64,000 bases of DNA from Sphingomonas canadensis (GTDB lineage Bacteria > Pseudomonadota > Alphaproteobacteria > Sphingomonadales > Sphingomonadaceae). Of the stretch, positions 26,487 to 34,321 are shown in pieces. A program made the translations under genes and the position numbers. Position 1 is the first letter of the stretch, and the number at the start of each line of letters is the position of its first letter. The stretch covers positions 55,786 to 119,785 of the forward strand of contig NZ_JAPDRA010000012.1 of assembly GCF_026013525.1 (NCBI RefSeq). The letters run 5' to 3'. The notes beneath the pieces are model-generated. The model made no database searches. It saw nothing but the letters and a program-made list of their open reading frames with translations, and had not been told where the DNA came from.

Positions 26487-26504
26487 CGCCTGTCCGGACA
26501 GGCG
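26487..26504. repeat. 18-bp perfect palindrome upstream of the AraC gene
   Basis: CGCCTGTCCGGACAGGCG, about 130 bases before the AraC start. It could be an operator or form a short hairpin in the araC leader. No T run follows. The rest of this roughly 270-base gap shows only the AraC direct repeats. Confidence 0.5.
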
Positions 26505-26631
26505 CCGGAAATGATTTTGCGCTGGATTCGAATCCGGAAGCACGTATCTTACTGCTAGATCAGATAATGCCGGATGTCAGGGGCGCCGACGGGGCATCTC
26601 GCGATTTTCCGGCGGATTGCGGGGTCGCTGC

Positions 26632-27705
26632 ATGCTCGATCGGGAGGACATTGCGGGGCAGGGGGACGGGTTTTCCCGGGTCGACGACGATCCGGGCCGC
26701 TATCGCTGCTATGGGATGCGCACGCTCGAGCGGACGCTGGAGCGCCCGCCGGGCCGGGACGTTCCCGCGCTCCCGCAACCCGTTGCCGCCGATCGCACGC
26801 TGACGCTCACGCTCGCCCCGTCCGAGGATCTGCCGATGAGCGGGCAGCAGGAGATCCACTTCTTCGGTAGCGATTTCGGCGTGGTGATCTCCGATCTCGG
26901 GTTCACGCGCGATTTCGACTATGAATTCGTCCATGAAGAGGTGAGCTTCTATCAGTTCCGCCTCGAGGGGCGCTCGATCGAGCGCGCGTCGGCTCGGCAC
27001 GATCCGGTGCTGGTGCGCCGTCCCGGCTTCCGCTTCGGCCCGCCGCCCGCCGGGCATAACGAGCATTCGGTGCTGATGGCCTCCTCGCGCTGGCGCACCG
27101 TGACCCCGTTCGTGGGCGCGGAGACGGCCGAGCGGCTGTTCGGCGGACACGGCGGGCTGGCGGAGGCCGACCAGGCGTTCCGCGGCTGGCGGATGGCGAG
27201 CGGCTCCACCGTGCTGGGCCTGTCGGGCGAGATGCTGCCGGTACTCGATTCGATGCTCGCCTGCCGGTTCGAGGGCGCGGTCCGCCGCGCCTATCTGGAG
27301 GCCAAGACCGTCGAGCTGATGTGCCTGGCGCTCGATCGCCTGCGCGGCGACGGCGGCGATAGCTGGACCGAACAGCGGCTCACCGCGCGCGACCAAGGGC
27401 GGCTGGAGGCGGCCCGCGAGCTGCTCGACGCCCAGTTCGAGAATCCGCCCACGCTGGCCGAGATCGGCCGGATGGTGGGGCTGAACCGGCGCAAGCTGGC
27501 GCTCGGCTTCCGCAGCCAGTTCGGCACCTCGGTCCTGCAATATTGCCTGACGCAGCGGATGCGGATGGCCCGCGACCTGCTGGAACAGGGGCAGGCGATC
27601 GCGCTGGTGGCGCAGCGTACCGGCTATTCCGATCAGGCCAGCTTCTCGCGCGCGTTCCGGCGCCATCACGGCGCTACGCCCGGGCGGTTCAGCCAGATTC
27701 AATGA
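26632..27705 (+). CDS. AraC-family transcriptional regulator (PchR-like)
   Basis: Regulator of about 357 aa. The C-terminal 100 residues hold the two helix-turn-helix motifs (PTLAEIGRMVGLNRRKLALGFRSQFG, then IALVAQRTGYSDQASFSRAFRRHHGATPGRF). The N-terminal part is a sensing domain like those of PchR-type proteins, which respond to small molecules. It is divergent from the GGT-like operon, with the GCGTTACT direct repeats between them, and 19 bases upstream of the S9 peptidase gene. It probably activates both in response to the imported substrate. ATG 26632 is chosen; a TTG at 26617 is the only in-frame alternative nearby. Confidence 0.85.
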   Translation: MLDREDIAGQGDGFSRVDDDPGRYRCYGMRTLERTLERPPGRDVPALPQPVAADRTLTLTLAPSEDLPMSGQQEIHFFGSDFGVVISDLGFTRDFDYEFVHEEVSFYQFRLEGRSIERASARHDPVLVRRPGFRFGPPPAGHNEHSVLMASSRWRTVTPFVGAETAERLFGGHGGLAEADQAFRGWRMASGSTVLGLSGEMLPVLDSMLACRFEGAVRRAYLEAKTVELMCLALDRLRGDGGDSWTEQRLTARDQGRLEAARELLDAQFENPPTLAEIGRMVGLNRRKLALGFRSQFGTSVLQYCLTQRMRMARDLLEQGQAIALVAQRTGYSDQASFSRAFRRHHGATPGRFSQIQ

Positions 27706-27724
27706 CGTTCTTGGGGGAGGATTT

Positions 27725-29845
27725 GTGACGTTCCGATCGATGATTCTGGCGACTGCCGTCGCATGCGCGCTCGCCGCCGTTCCCGCCGGTGCCCAGGCGC
27801 CCGCGGCCCCGCCGCCCGTGGCTCCGGCCGCGGTTCCCGCGCAGCCTGAAGCGCCCGCCGCCAAGCCGCCGCTTGCGCCGATGGACGTGTTCGCGCTGGA
27901 GGATGCGGTCGATCCCCAGATTTCGCCGGACGGCAAGCGGATCGTCTATCTCCGCGCCGGCTATGACATGGCCAAGGACGCGCGGCGGGCGCAGCTCTGG
28001 ATCATCGGCGCGGACGGCGGCAACGCCCGCCCGCTGACCCAGCCGGGCGCGACGGTGAGCCCCGCGCGCTGGTCGCCGGACGGCACCCGGATCGTGTTCA
28101 TGGCGGTGCGCGACGGCGCGCCGAAGCTGGTCGTCCGCTGGATCGCCGACGACAGGGAGGTGGAGATCGCCAACCTGCCCGGCGCGCCGGACAGCATCAC
28201 CTGGTCGCCCGACGGCAAGCAGATCGCCTTCGCCACGCTGGTGCCCGATCCGCCGCGCCAGGTGGGAACGCCGCCCTCGGCGCCGCCCGGCGCGGAATGG
28301 AAGCCCGCGCCGCGGGTGATCGATCGTTCCTATTACCGCGCCGACGGCATCGGCTATCTGCCAAGCGGCAAGCGCCAGCTCTTCCTCGTCTCCGCAGACG
28401 GCGGCGCGGCGCGGCGGCTGACCAGCGACCGGCACGATTACGGCGCCCCGCCGGTCGGCCCCGGCTTCTATGACTGGACCCCCGACGGCAAGGCGCTGAT
28501 CGTCGAGGTGAACACCCACAGCGACCTGGAGTTCGTGCGCGGCAAGTTCTTCGACAGCGGGCTCTATCAGCTTGATATCGCCAGCGGCGCGATGACCAAG
28601 ATCCTCGATCGCAACGGGCCGGAAGGATCGCCCGCGGTATCGCCCGACGGCCAGTGGATCGCGTTCACCGGATATCTGGACAAGGGCGAGTTCCATGGCG
28701 GATCGCAGCTCTCCGTGCTGAACCGCCGCACCGGCGAAATCCGCGTTCTCAGCAAGGATTTGGACCGGGACGTGGGAATGCCCGCCTGGTCGGCGGACAG
28801 CCGCCACGTCTACGCCATCTACGCCGATGGCGGCATGAACTATCTGGCGCGGTTCGATCTGAACGGCGGCCGTGCGGTGATCGCATCCGGCCTGGGCATG
28901 GCGCACACCGCCTACAGCGCGGTGCCCAGCTATTCGCTGGCCCGCGACGGCAGCTATGCGATGCAGGTCAGCGACGCCACCTCTACCGGCAACATCGCCG
29001 CCGGCGGGCCGGGCAGGGCGGCGCGCAGGGTGACCACGCTCAACGATACGCTGCTCGGATCGCGCGCGATCGCGCGGCTGGAGGAATTCCGCTACACCTC
29101 CAGCGCGGGCGGGCTGCCGATGGAGGGCTGGATCCTCTATCCCCCCGGTTTCGATCCTTCACGCAAATATCCGATGATCCTTGAGATTCACGGCGGCCCC
29201 GATGCCGGCTATGGCGCGCGCTTCGATATCGAGAAGCAGATCATGGCGGGGGCCGGCTATGTAGTGGTCTACACCAACCCGCGCGGCAGCACGGGCTATG
29301 GCCAGCGCTTCGTCAACCTGATCACGGATCGCTTCCCGGGCGACGAATATGACGATCTGATGAGTGGCGTGGATGCGGTGATCGCGCGCGGCTTCATCGA
29401 TCCCGCGCGGCTTTATGTCACCGGCGGATCGGGTGGCGGCACGCTGACCGCCTGGCTGACGCAGCGTACCGACCGGTTCCGCGCGGCGGCCGTCCTCTAT
29501 CCGGTGGTCGATTGGCAGAGCCAGGCGCTGACGTCGGACATCATGCCGCTGATCTTCAACGGCTTCTTCCATTCGACGCCATGGAACGATCAGGCGCGCT
29601 ATCGCGAGCAATCGATGCTGCGGATGGCCGATCGCGTGAAGACGCCGACGCTGGTGATGACCGGCGAGGCGGATTACCGCACGCCGATTTCCGAATCCGA
29701 ACAATATTATGCGGCGCTTCGCTATCACGGCGTCGAAAGCGTGTTCATCCGCTATCCGATGGAGAACCACGGCCTGCGCGCCTTCCCCAGCCATTTCGCG
29801 GCAAAGGTGGCGCAGATCATCGGCTGGTTCGAGGAACACCGGTGA
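27725..29845 (+). CDS. Secreted S9-family prolyl oligopeptidase (DPP IV/acylaminoacyl peptidase type)
   Basis: Exported serine peptidase of 706 aa. GTG 27725 is a secure start: GGGGGAGG lies four bases before it and a signal peptide follows (ATAVACALAAVPAGAQ). The N-terminal two thirds are beta-propeller repeats (recurrent WSPDG / SPDGK signatures), the C-terminal third the catalytic alpha/beta-hydrolase domain with Ser in GGSGGG, Asp in GEADYRTP and His in MENHGLRAFP. It removes dipeptides or N-acylated residues from short peptides in the periplasm. It lies just downstream of the AraC gene and opposite an operon of uptake and amino acid catabolism genes, so it probably belongs to the same peptide-utilisation system. 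Confidence 0.93.
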   Translation: MTFRSMILATAVACALAAVPAGAQAPAAPPPVAPAAVPAQPEAPAAKPPLAPMDVFALEDAVDPQISPDGKRIVYLRAGYDMAKDARRAQLWIIGADGGNARPLTQPGATVSPARWSPDGTRIVFMAVRDGAPKLVVRWIADDREVEIANLPGAPDSITWSPDGKQIAFATLVPDPPRQVGTPPSAPPGAEWKPAPRVIDRSYYRADGIGYLPSGKRQLFLVSADGGAARRLTSDRHDYGAPPVGPGFYDWTPDGKALIVEVNTHSDLEFVRGKFFDSGLYQLDIASGAMTKILDRNGPEGSPAVSPDGQWIAFTGYLDKGEFHGGSQLSVLNRRTGEIRVLSKDLDRDVGMPAWSADSRHVYAIYADGGMNYLARFDLNGGRAVIASGLGMAHTAYSAVPSYSLARDGSYAMQVSDATSTGNIAAGGPGRAARRVTTLNDTLLGSRAIARLEEFRYTSSAGGLPMEGWILYPPGFDPSRKYPMILEIHGGPDAGYGARFDIEKQIMAGAGYVVVYTNPRGSTGYGQRFVNLITDRFPGDEYDDLMSGVDAVIARGFIDPARLYVTGGSGGGTLTAWLTQRTDRFRAAAVLYPVVDWQSQALTSDIMPLIFNGFFHSTPWNDQARYREQSMLRMADRVKTPTLVMTGEADYRTPISESEQYYAALRYHGVESVFIRYPMENHGLRAFPSHFAAKVAQIIGWFEEHR

Positions 29846-29908
29846 GCCGCGGTCGCGGCGCCGGAGGGCGGCCTTGAACGCGGGGACGGCGGTGGTAGCG
29901 GTCTTGCG

Positions 29909-30622
29909 ATGAACGACGAGACTTCTCCCCCGCGGCGCCGCGCCCGCGCGCGGCTGGACCCGCCGGTGCTGGGCGCGATCGATCCCAGCCTGGACGTGCC
30001 GATCGGCCAGCAGATCTATCGCGCTCTGCGCCGCGCGCTGATGGCCGGCCGCATCTCCGCGGGGGACCGGCTGTCGATCCGCGCGATCGCGGACTCGCTG
30101 GGGGTCAGCCCGGCCCCCGTGCGCGACGCGCTGAAGCAGTTGGAGGCGAACGATGTGCTGGAGGCGCGGCAGAAGAGCGCCTTCTTCACCCCGCCGATCG
30201 ATCCGGAGGGTTTCGCGGGTCTCCAGCGCGTCCGCGTGGAGCTGGAGGGTTTCGCGGCGGCAGAGGCGGCGCGCAACGCCGACGCGCGCGACCTGCGGGC
30301 GATAGACGATGCCGCGGACCGCTACCTCGACGCGCTGGGCACCAATCCATCGGACTCGGTGGCGGCGAACCACGCCTTCCACTTCGCCGTCTATCACGCC
30401 TCGCACAATCCGGTGCTGGTCCAGCTTATCGAGGTGCTGTGGCTGCGCATGGGGCCGCTGCTCGCGACGGCCGAGCCTTCCTACGATCATTCGGCGGCGC
30501 GCGGCCATCACCGCGAAGCGGTGCGCGCGATCCACCGGCGCGATGCCGATGCCGCCGCCGCCGCGATTCGCGGCGACATCCTGGAGGCCTGCGACAGCAT
30601 CCGCGCGGCGCTGTTTGGCTAG
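29909..30622 (+). CDS. GntR-family regulator, FCD subgroup
   Basis: Transcription factor of 237 aa with an N-terminal winged helix (QQIYRALRRALMAGRISAGDRLSIRAIADSLGVSPAPVRDAL) and a helical FCD ligand domain (NHAFHFAVYHASHNPVLVQLIEVLWLRMGP). It resembles the GntR at 12024 in architecture. It lies 63 bases after the S9 peptidase gene and about 110 bases before a thioesterase gene whose promoter has a strong palindrome (30702-30721). Its targets are therefore probably the thioesterase and itself. Confidence 0.87.
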   Translation: MNDETSPPRRRARARLDPPVLGAIDPSLDVPIGQQIYRALRRALMAGRISAGDRLSIRAIADSLGVSPAPVRDALKQLEANDVLEARQKSAFFTPPIDPEGFAGLQRVRVELEGFAAAEAARNADARDLRAIDDAADRYLDALGTNPSDSVAANHAFHFAVYHASHNPVLVQLIEVLWLRMGPLLATAEPSYDHSAARGHHREAVRAIHRRDADAAAAAIRGDILEACDSIRAALFG

Positions 30623-30701
30623 GCGCGGGGCAGGGCGGCCTTTGCGGCTGGGACATCGTCCTGTGCGGCGCTTGCCGGCCGTTTGAGTACCGGCTAACGC
30701 A

Positions 30702-30721
30702 CTATCTGAGATATCAGATAG
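30702..30721. promoter_or_regulatory. Palindromic operator upstream of the thioesterase
   Basis: CTATCTGA-GATA-TCAGATAG, perfect 8-base arms around four bases, ending 11 bases before the thioesterase start codon and covering its ribosome-binding region. Its ATCTGA half-sites also occur in the tetR operator at 3545-3562, with a different spacing (4 against 6 bases). Confidence 0.6.
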
Positions 30722-30732
30722 GAGTCGAGAAT

Positions 30733-31191
30733 ATGGTCGAGGCGGCGAGCGATACGGCGGAAGCTGGCCAGGCGTCCGCCGAGGTGGGGCTGGCGGTGGT
30801 CCATCCCTGGCTCTGCGACGCGATGGGACATCTGGCGACGCGCCACTATGCCGTGCTGTTCGAGGACGCGAGCTACCAGCTCATGGCCGAGTTCGCCCCT
30901 GCGCCCGAAGAGGACGCCGCCGCGGGCCTTGGCTGGGCGGATGTGCGGCAGGAGATCGCCTATCACGCGGAGATATCGTCGGGCGCGCTGTTGCGGGTAA
31001 CGGGCCGCGTCCTGCGCATCGGCCGCAGCTCGATCGACACGGAACTTCGTATCGCCGCGCGCCGCGACGGGCGGCTTCACGCGACGATGACCGGCAAGAC
31101 GGTGCGCTTCGACCTTGCCGCCCGCAAGGCGGTACCCATCGACGACGCCATCCGCGCCACCCTGGCCGCCCGCTTCGCCTGCGAGGGATAG
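30733..31191 (+). CDS. Acyl-CoA thioesterase, YbgC/FadM-like hot-dog fold
   Basis: Protein of 152 aa with the 4-hydroxybenzoyl-CoA thioesterase-type hot-dog fold. The active-site segment is CDAMGHLATRHYAVLFEDA, in which the Asp after the strand and the Glu near its end match the YbgC/FadM pattern. It hydrolyses an acyl-CoA to the free acid. ATG 30733 has AGGAG nine bases upstream. It is convergent with the DUF3604 gene, and 139 bases without any recognisable element follow it. Confidence 0.82.
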   Translation: MVEAASDTAEAGQASAEVGLAVVHPWLCDAMGHLATRHYAVLFEDASYQLMAEFAPAPEEDAAAGLGWADVRQEIAYHAEISSGALLRVTGRVLRIGRSSIDTELRIAARRDGRLHATMTGKTVRFDLAARKAVPIDDAIRATLAARFACEG

Positions 31192-31330
31192 CGGCACCCG
31201 CAGCCGATCGCCTGCCGGAACCAGGCGTGTTCTCGACGGGTCAGCGACGTCTTGAAAGGAGCGGCTCAGCGGGAACTCAAATACATATCACGTCCAGACC
31301 CGCCGCTCCGCTCCCCGCGAATCCGCACCG

Positions 31331-33406
31331 TCAATTTCGGGAGATCCAGATCGGGCTCGACCACGCCATATCGGCAGTGGAGTGGGAATAGAGGCGCCCG
31401 GGATATTCCTCCACCTGCCGTACCCGAAGATAATACATGGCGTCGCCCTGGAACCCGTTGTCGGTGAACTCGAAGATGCTGGTCTCGCCATCCGGCCGCA
31501 CCTGATACACTGTCTGATATTCGCCATTCTGCAGCCGGACGATTTCCACCAGCGCCAGCTTGTTCGTCCCAGCCACGCGCACTGCGAAGCCGGGCTTGCC
31601 GCCGGTCGTATATTCGCTGCCCATCGGATGGCCGCCGCTGGAGAAATCCAGATAGATCTGCGTGCCAGTCGTGGCATAGGCGGTGCGCTGCCCCAGCGCG
31701 TTCCAGATCGCGTCGCGATCATTGCGGGGAGCGACTACTCCCGCCAGCCCGCCGGAATGGCGGATATCGATCGTATCGTTGTTCGCGCCCGGCTGCCCGA
31801 GGTGATTGTCCGATGCGCCGGTTACGCCGATGCGAAACCCCTTCTTCCACGCATATTGATACGACCATTGGGCGTCGGCCGGAGTCTCGAAGAGCTGGGG
31901 CTCGTCGTCGGGCTGAACGAGATGGCGGCCGTTCCAGAGCGAATACATCTCGCCGATCGGCCGGTATTCGTTGCTGACCTCGTCCTGCCAGATATCGTGG
32001 TTCGGGAACGGCCACGACACGTGCGGCATGGTGAGTACCGGCGCGCCCTGACGCTTGAGCGCCCCATGGAGCGCCGGATAGTCGGGATATTGGATGTGGT
32101 CGAACGGCTTTCCCGCGCGATCCTTGTACATCACGATGTAGTGGTTCAGCTCCGGCGTCCATTCGAAGCCGTAGAAGGTCGAGAACCGTCCCGGCCGGTA
32201 GAAGCTGTCGGAAATGTCCTGCGACGCCTGCCAGACGTGATCGGTGAGCAGCCGCGAGGCATGTTCGGACGTGCTCGCGAAATCGAGCCCGCTGGCGTTG
32301 AGGGCATAGCAATAGGCGCTGACCGCATTTGTGAAATTGGCGCGGTGATCACCCGCCAGGTTCAGTTCCTTGAAGGTGTTGGTGCCGGTCGTGTTGAGAT
32401 CCTGGCCGGAATCGACGGTGAACAGCCCCTGATTCGCGGCGCCCGATCCGGTGTGGAAGTGCAGGTCTCCGAACAGATGGTGCTGCTTGATCTCGCCGTG
32501 CTGGACCCAGGCATATTTGTAACGGACGGGCAGCTTGCCGCCTTGCGCAGCCGCCTCGATCTTCTGGAATCCATTGGTGTTGAACGTGACAGGGACGACG
32601 ACGCGGCCGTGATCCCGCGCTGTGAATTCGGCGGTCGCTGCGATCCTGGCCTTGGGGTCGGTGGAGCTCAGGCGAACGCTGCCGGTATAGCCGGTCGCGA
32701 GATTGCCGAACCGGTCGATCGCCACGATGGCCGCCTCGAACGGCTGCCCCGCCACCACGTCGGACGGGAAGTGGACGGCGAGAAAGCGCGCACGCGCCGG
32801 TTCGATATCGAGCGCCGGAAAGCGCGGCGCGACCTGCCATTTCGCGTCGCCGGCGGCCTTGGTCGCGTAGCGGATGTCCACCTTACCCGCGACGCTGCGC
32901 ACCCTGCCGCGATAGAAGACCGAGAGCGTTTCACCTGCGGCCAGCGGCGCGGCCAGCGTCGCCTGGATGATGCCACCCAACACCCCGGTGATCGTGACGT
33001 CCACCTTCGCGCCGGTCGAGGTGGTGGCCCAGGCGTAACCCAGGCCTTGCGGTTCGGCGGTCTGGGGCGGGCTGAACAGCAACGATTCCGTCTCGGCATA
33101 GGCGACGGGAATCTCGATCCGGATCCCCGCGCCGTCCCCCTGCGCCGCATCTGGCCGATAGTCATAGCGCAGCGTCTGCAGGCTCGCGGCCGGTGCGCTC
33201 GTCATGTTGACGGTCAGTTGCCTTCCGGGGTGCGCATCGGGTGACGCGCTGGTCAGGCATTGCGCGAAACCGTCTTTCTGTGCGTTCGGGATCGGGGCGG
33301 CGACCGGGGCCGGCGCGGCGGGCATGCCAGCCCCGATCAGCGACATCGCGCCTCCCAGGCAGGCGATTCGGGCGGTCAGCGTGAGCGGCTGCGAAGAAGG
33401 TTGCAT
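31331..33406 (-). CDS. Exported DUF3604 protein
   Basis: Protein of 691 aa with a signal-like N terminus (MQPSSQPLTLTARIACLGGAMSLIGAGMPAA). An N-terminal beta-rich part (about 300 residues) precedes a PHP-like, metal-binding region that begins HLFGDLHFHTG and continues with TSEHASR and MPHVSWPFPNHD; repeated His/Asp motifs of this kind suggest a phosphoesterase- or hydrolase-like enzyme. DUF3604 has no established function. The gene is the last of the minus-strand nag/mur operon (55 bases after the sugar kinase), so a role at the cell surface in releasing or trimming cell-wall sugars is possible, but it may only share the transcript. Confidence 0.82.
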   Translation of the reverse strand: MQPSSQPLTLTARIACLGGAMSLIGAGMPAAPAPVAAPIPNAQKDGFAQCLTSASPDAHPGRQLTVNMTSAPAASLQTLRYDYRPDAAQGDGAGIRIEIPVAYAETESLLFSPPQTAEPQGLGYAWATTSTGAKVDVTITGVLGGIIQATLAAPLAAGETLSVFYRGRVRSVAGKVDIRYATKAAGDAKWQVAPRFPALDIEPARARFLAVHFPSDVVAGQPFEAAIVAIDRFGNLATGYTGSVRLSSTDPKARIAATAEFTARDHGRVVVPVTFNTNGFQKIEAAAQGGKLPVRYKYAWVQHGEIKQHHLFGDLHFHTGSGAANQGLFTVDSGQDLNTTGTNTFKELNLAGDHRANFTNAVSAYCYALNASGLDFASTSEHASRLLTDHVWQASQDISDSFYRPGRFSTFYGFEWTPELNHYIVMYKDRAGKPFDHIQYPDYPALHGALKRQGAPVLTMPHVSWPFPNHDIWQDEVSNEYRPIGEMYSLWNGRHLVQPDDEPQLFETPADAQWSYQYAWKKGFRIGVTGASDNHLGQPGANNDTIDIRHSGGLAGVVAPRNDRDAIWNALGQRTAYATTGTQIYLDFSSGGHPMGSEYTTGGKPGFAVRVAGTNKLALVEIVRLQNGEYQTVYQVRPDGETSIFEFTDNGFQGDAMYYLRVRQVEEYPGRLYSHSTADMAWSSPIWISRN

Positions 33407-33460
33407 GAAATGTCCTCGACCCTTGTCTGTCTTCGTATCAATCTTGCGGCGCCGGCGGGC

Positions 33461-34321
33461 CTAGGCGTGTTTCGCGAGCTCGATCGCGCCGTCCAGCGGA
33501 TCGCCGAGCGCGTCCGAAAGGCGCGACACGGTGCGCTCGCGCAGCCATGGCTTCATCCGCTGCGAAAGCCCGCCGACCAGCGCGCAGCGCTTCGCGCCGC
33601 GCTGGAAAATCGTCTCGATGAAGCGCTCGATATGCTGCGCGGCGTCCTCGACGATCGAACGCGCGATCGCATCGTCGGCCTCGGCATAGTCCATCACGAC
33701 GGGAGCGAAGCTCGCATAATCCTTGGGCGTCGCTTCATCCATCCAGCTCACCACGCTCGCCGTGTCATGGTCGAAGCGGGCGGTGATGGCGCTGCTGAGG
33801 GGCGTGGATTTGGTGCGTCCGTCCAGCGCGCGCAGGGCATGCCGCACCGCGCTCAGCCCCAGCGCCGCGCCGCTGCCTTCGTCCGAGATCGGAAAGCCAT
33901 ATCCGCCGATAGTGAAGCTGCGCCCCTCCGCGCGGACATGCGCGACGCTGCCCGTGCCGATGATCAGGACAGCGCCGTCCTCCCGCCCATGCGCGCCGAG
34001 ATTGGCGATATAGGCATCCGATTGATAGGCGACGGAGGCGAAGGGGAATTCGAACGCGCGCAGCGCCTCTGCCGCGCCCTGCCTGCCGAAACCGGCGACA
34101 CCGATGCCGGCGCGGATCGTGGCGATCTGGCCATCGTCCAGTCCGGCCTGTCGAATCGCCTGGTCGGCGGTGCCGGACAGGGTTTCGTATAGCTGGGGGA
34201 AGCCGATCCGGGTGTTGGCGGCGCCGCCAGCTCCCGTGCCGATGACGGTGCCGTCCGCACTGGTGAGCCTGGCCCGGCAATTGCTGCCCCCCGCATCAAT
34301 GCCCAGATAAAATACCATCAC
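33461..34321 (-). CDS. N-acetylglucosamine kinase-like (BadF/BadG family)
   Basis: ATP-dependent sugar kinase of 286 aa in the BadF/BadG/BcrA/BcrD ASKHA family that includes eukaryotic-type GlcNAc kinase. N-terminal phosphate loop LGIDAGGSNCRARL, second loop IIGTGSVAHV, and GGYGFPISDEGSGAALG, a signature of GlcNAc/GlcN kinases. It would make GlcNAc-6-phosphate from free GlcNAc, feeding NagA in the same operon. Its start overlaps the D-lactate dehydrogenase stop by four bases. Confidence 0.85.
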   Translation of the reverse strand: MMVFYLGIDAGGSNCRARLTSADGTVIGTGAGGAANTRIGFPQLYETLSGTADQAIRQAGLDDGQIATIRAGIGVAGFGRQGAAEALRAFEFPFASVAYQSDAYIANLGAHGREDGAVLIIGTGSVAHVRAEGRSFTIGGYGFPISDEGSGAALGLSAVRHALRALDGRTKSTPLSSAITARFDHDTASVVSWMDEATPKDYASFAPVVMDYAEADDAIARSIVEDAAQHIERFIETIFQRGAKRCALVGGLSQRMKPWLRERTVSRLSDALGDPLDGAIELAKHA

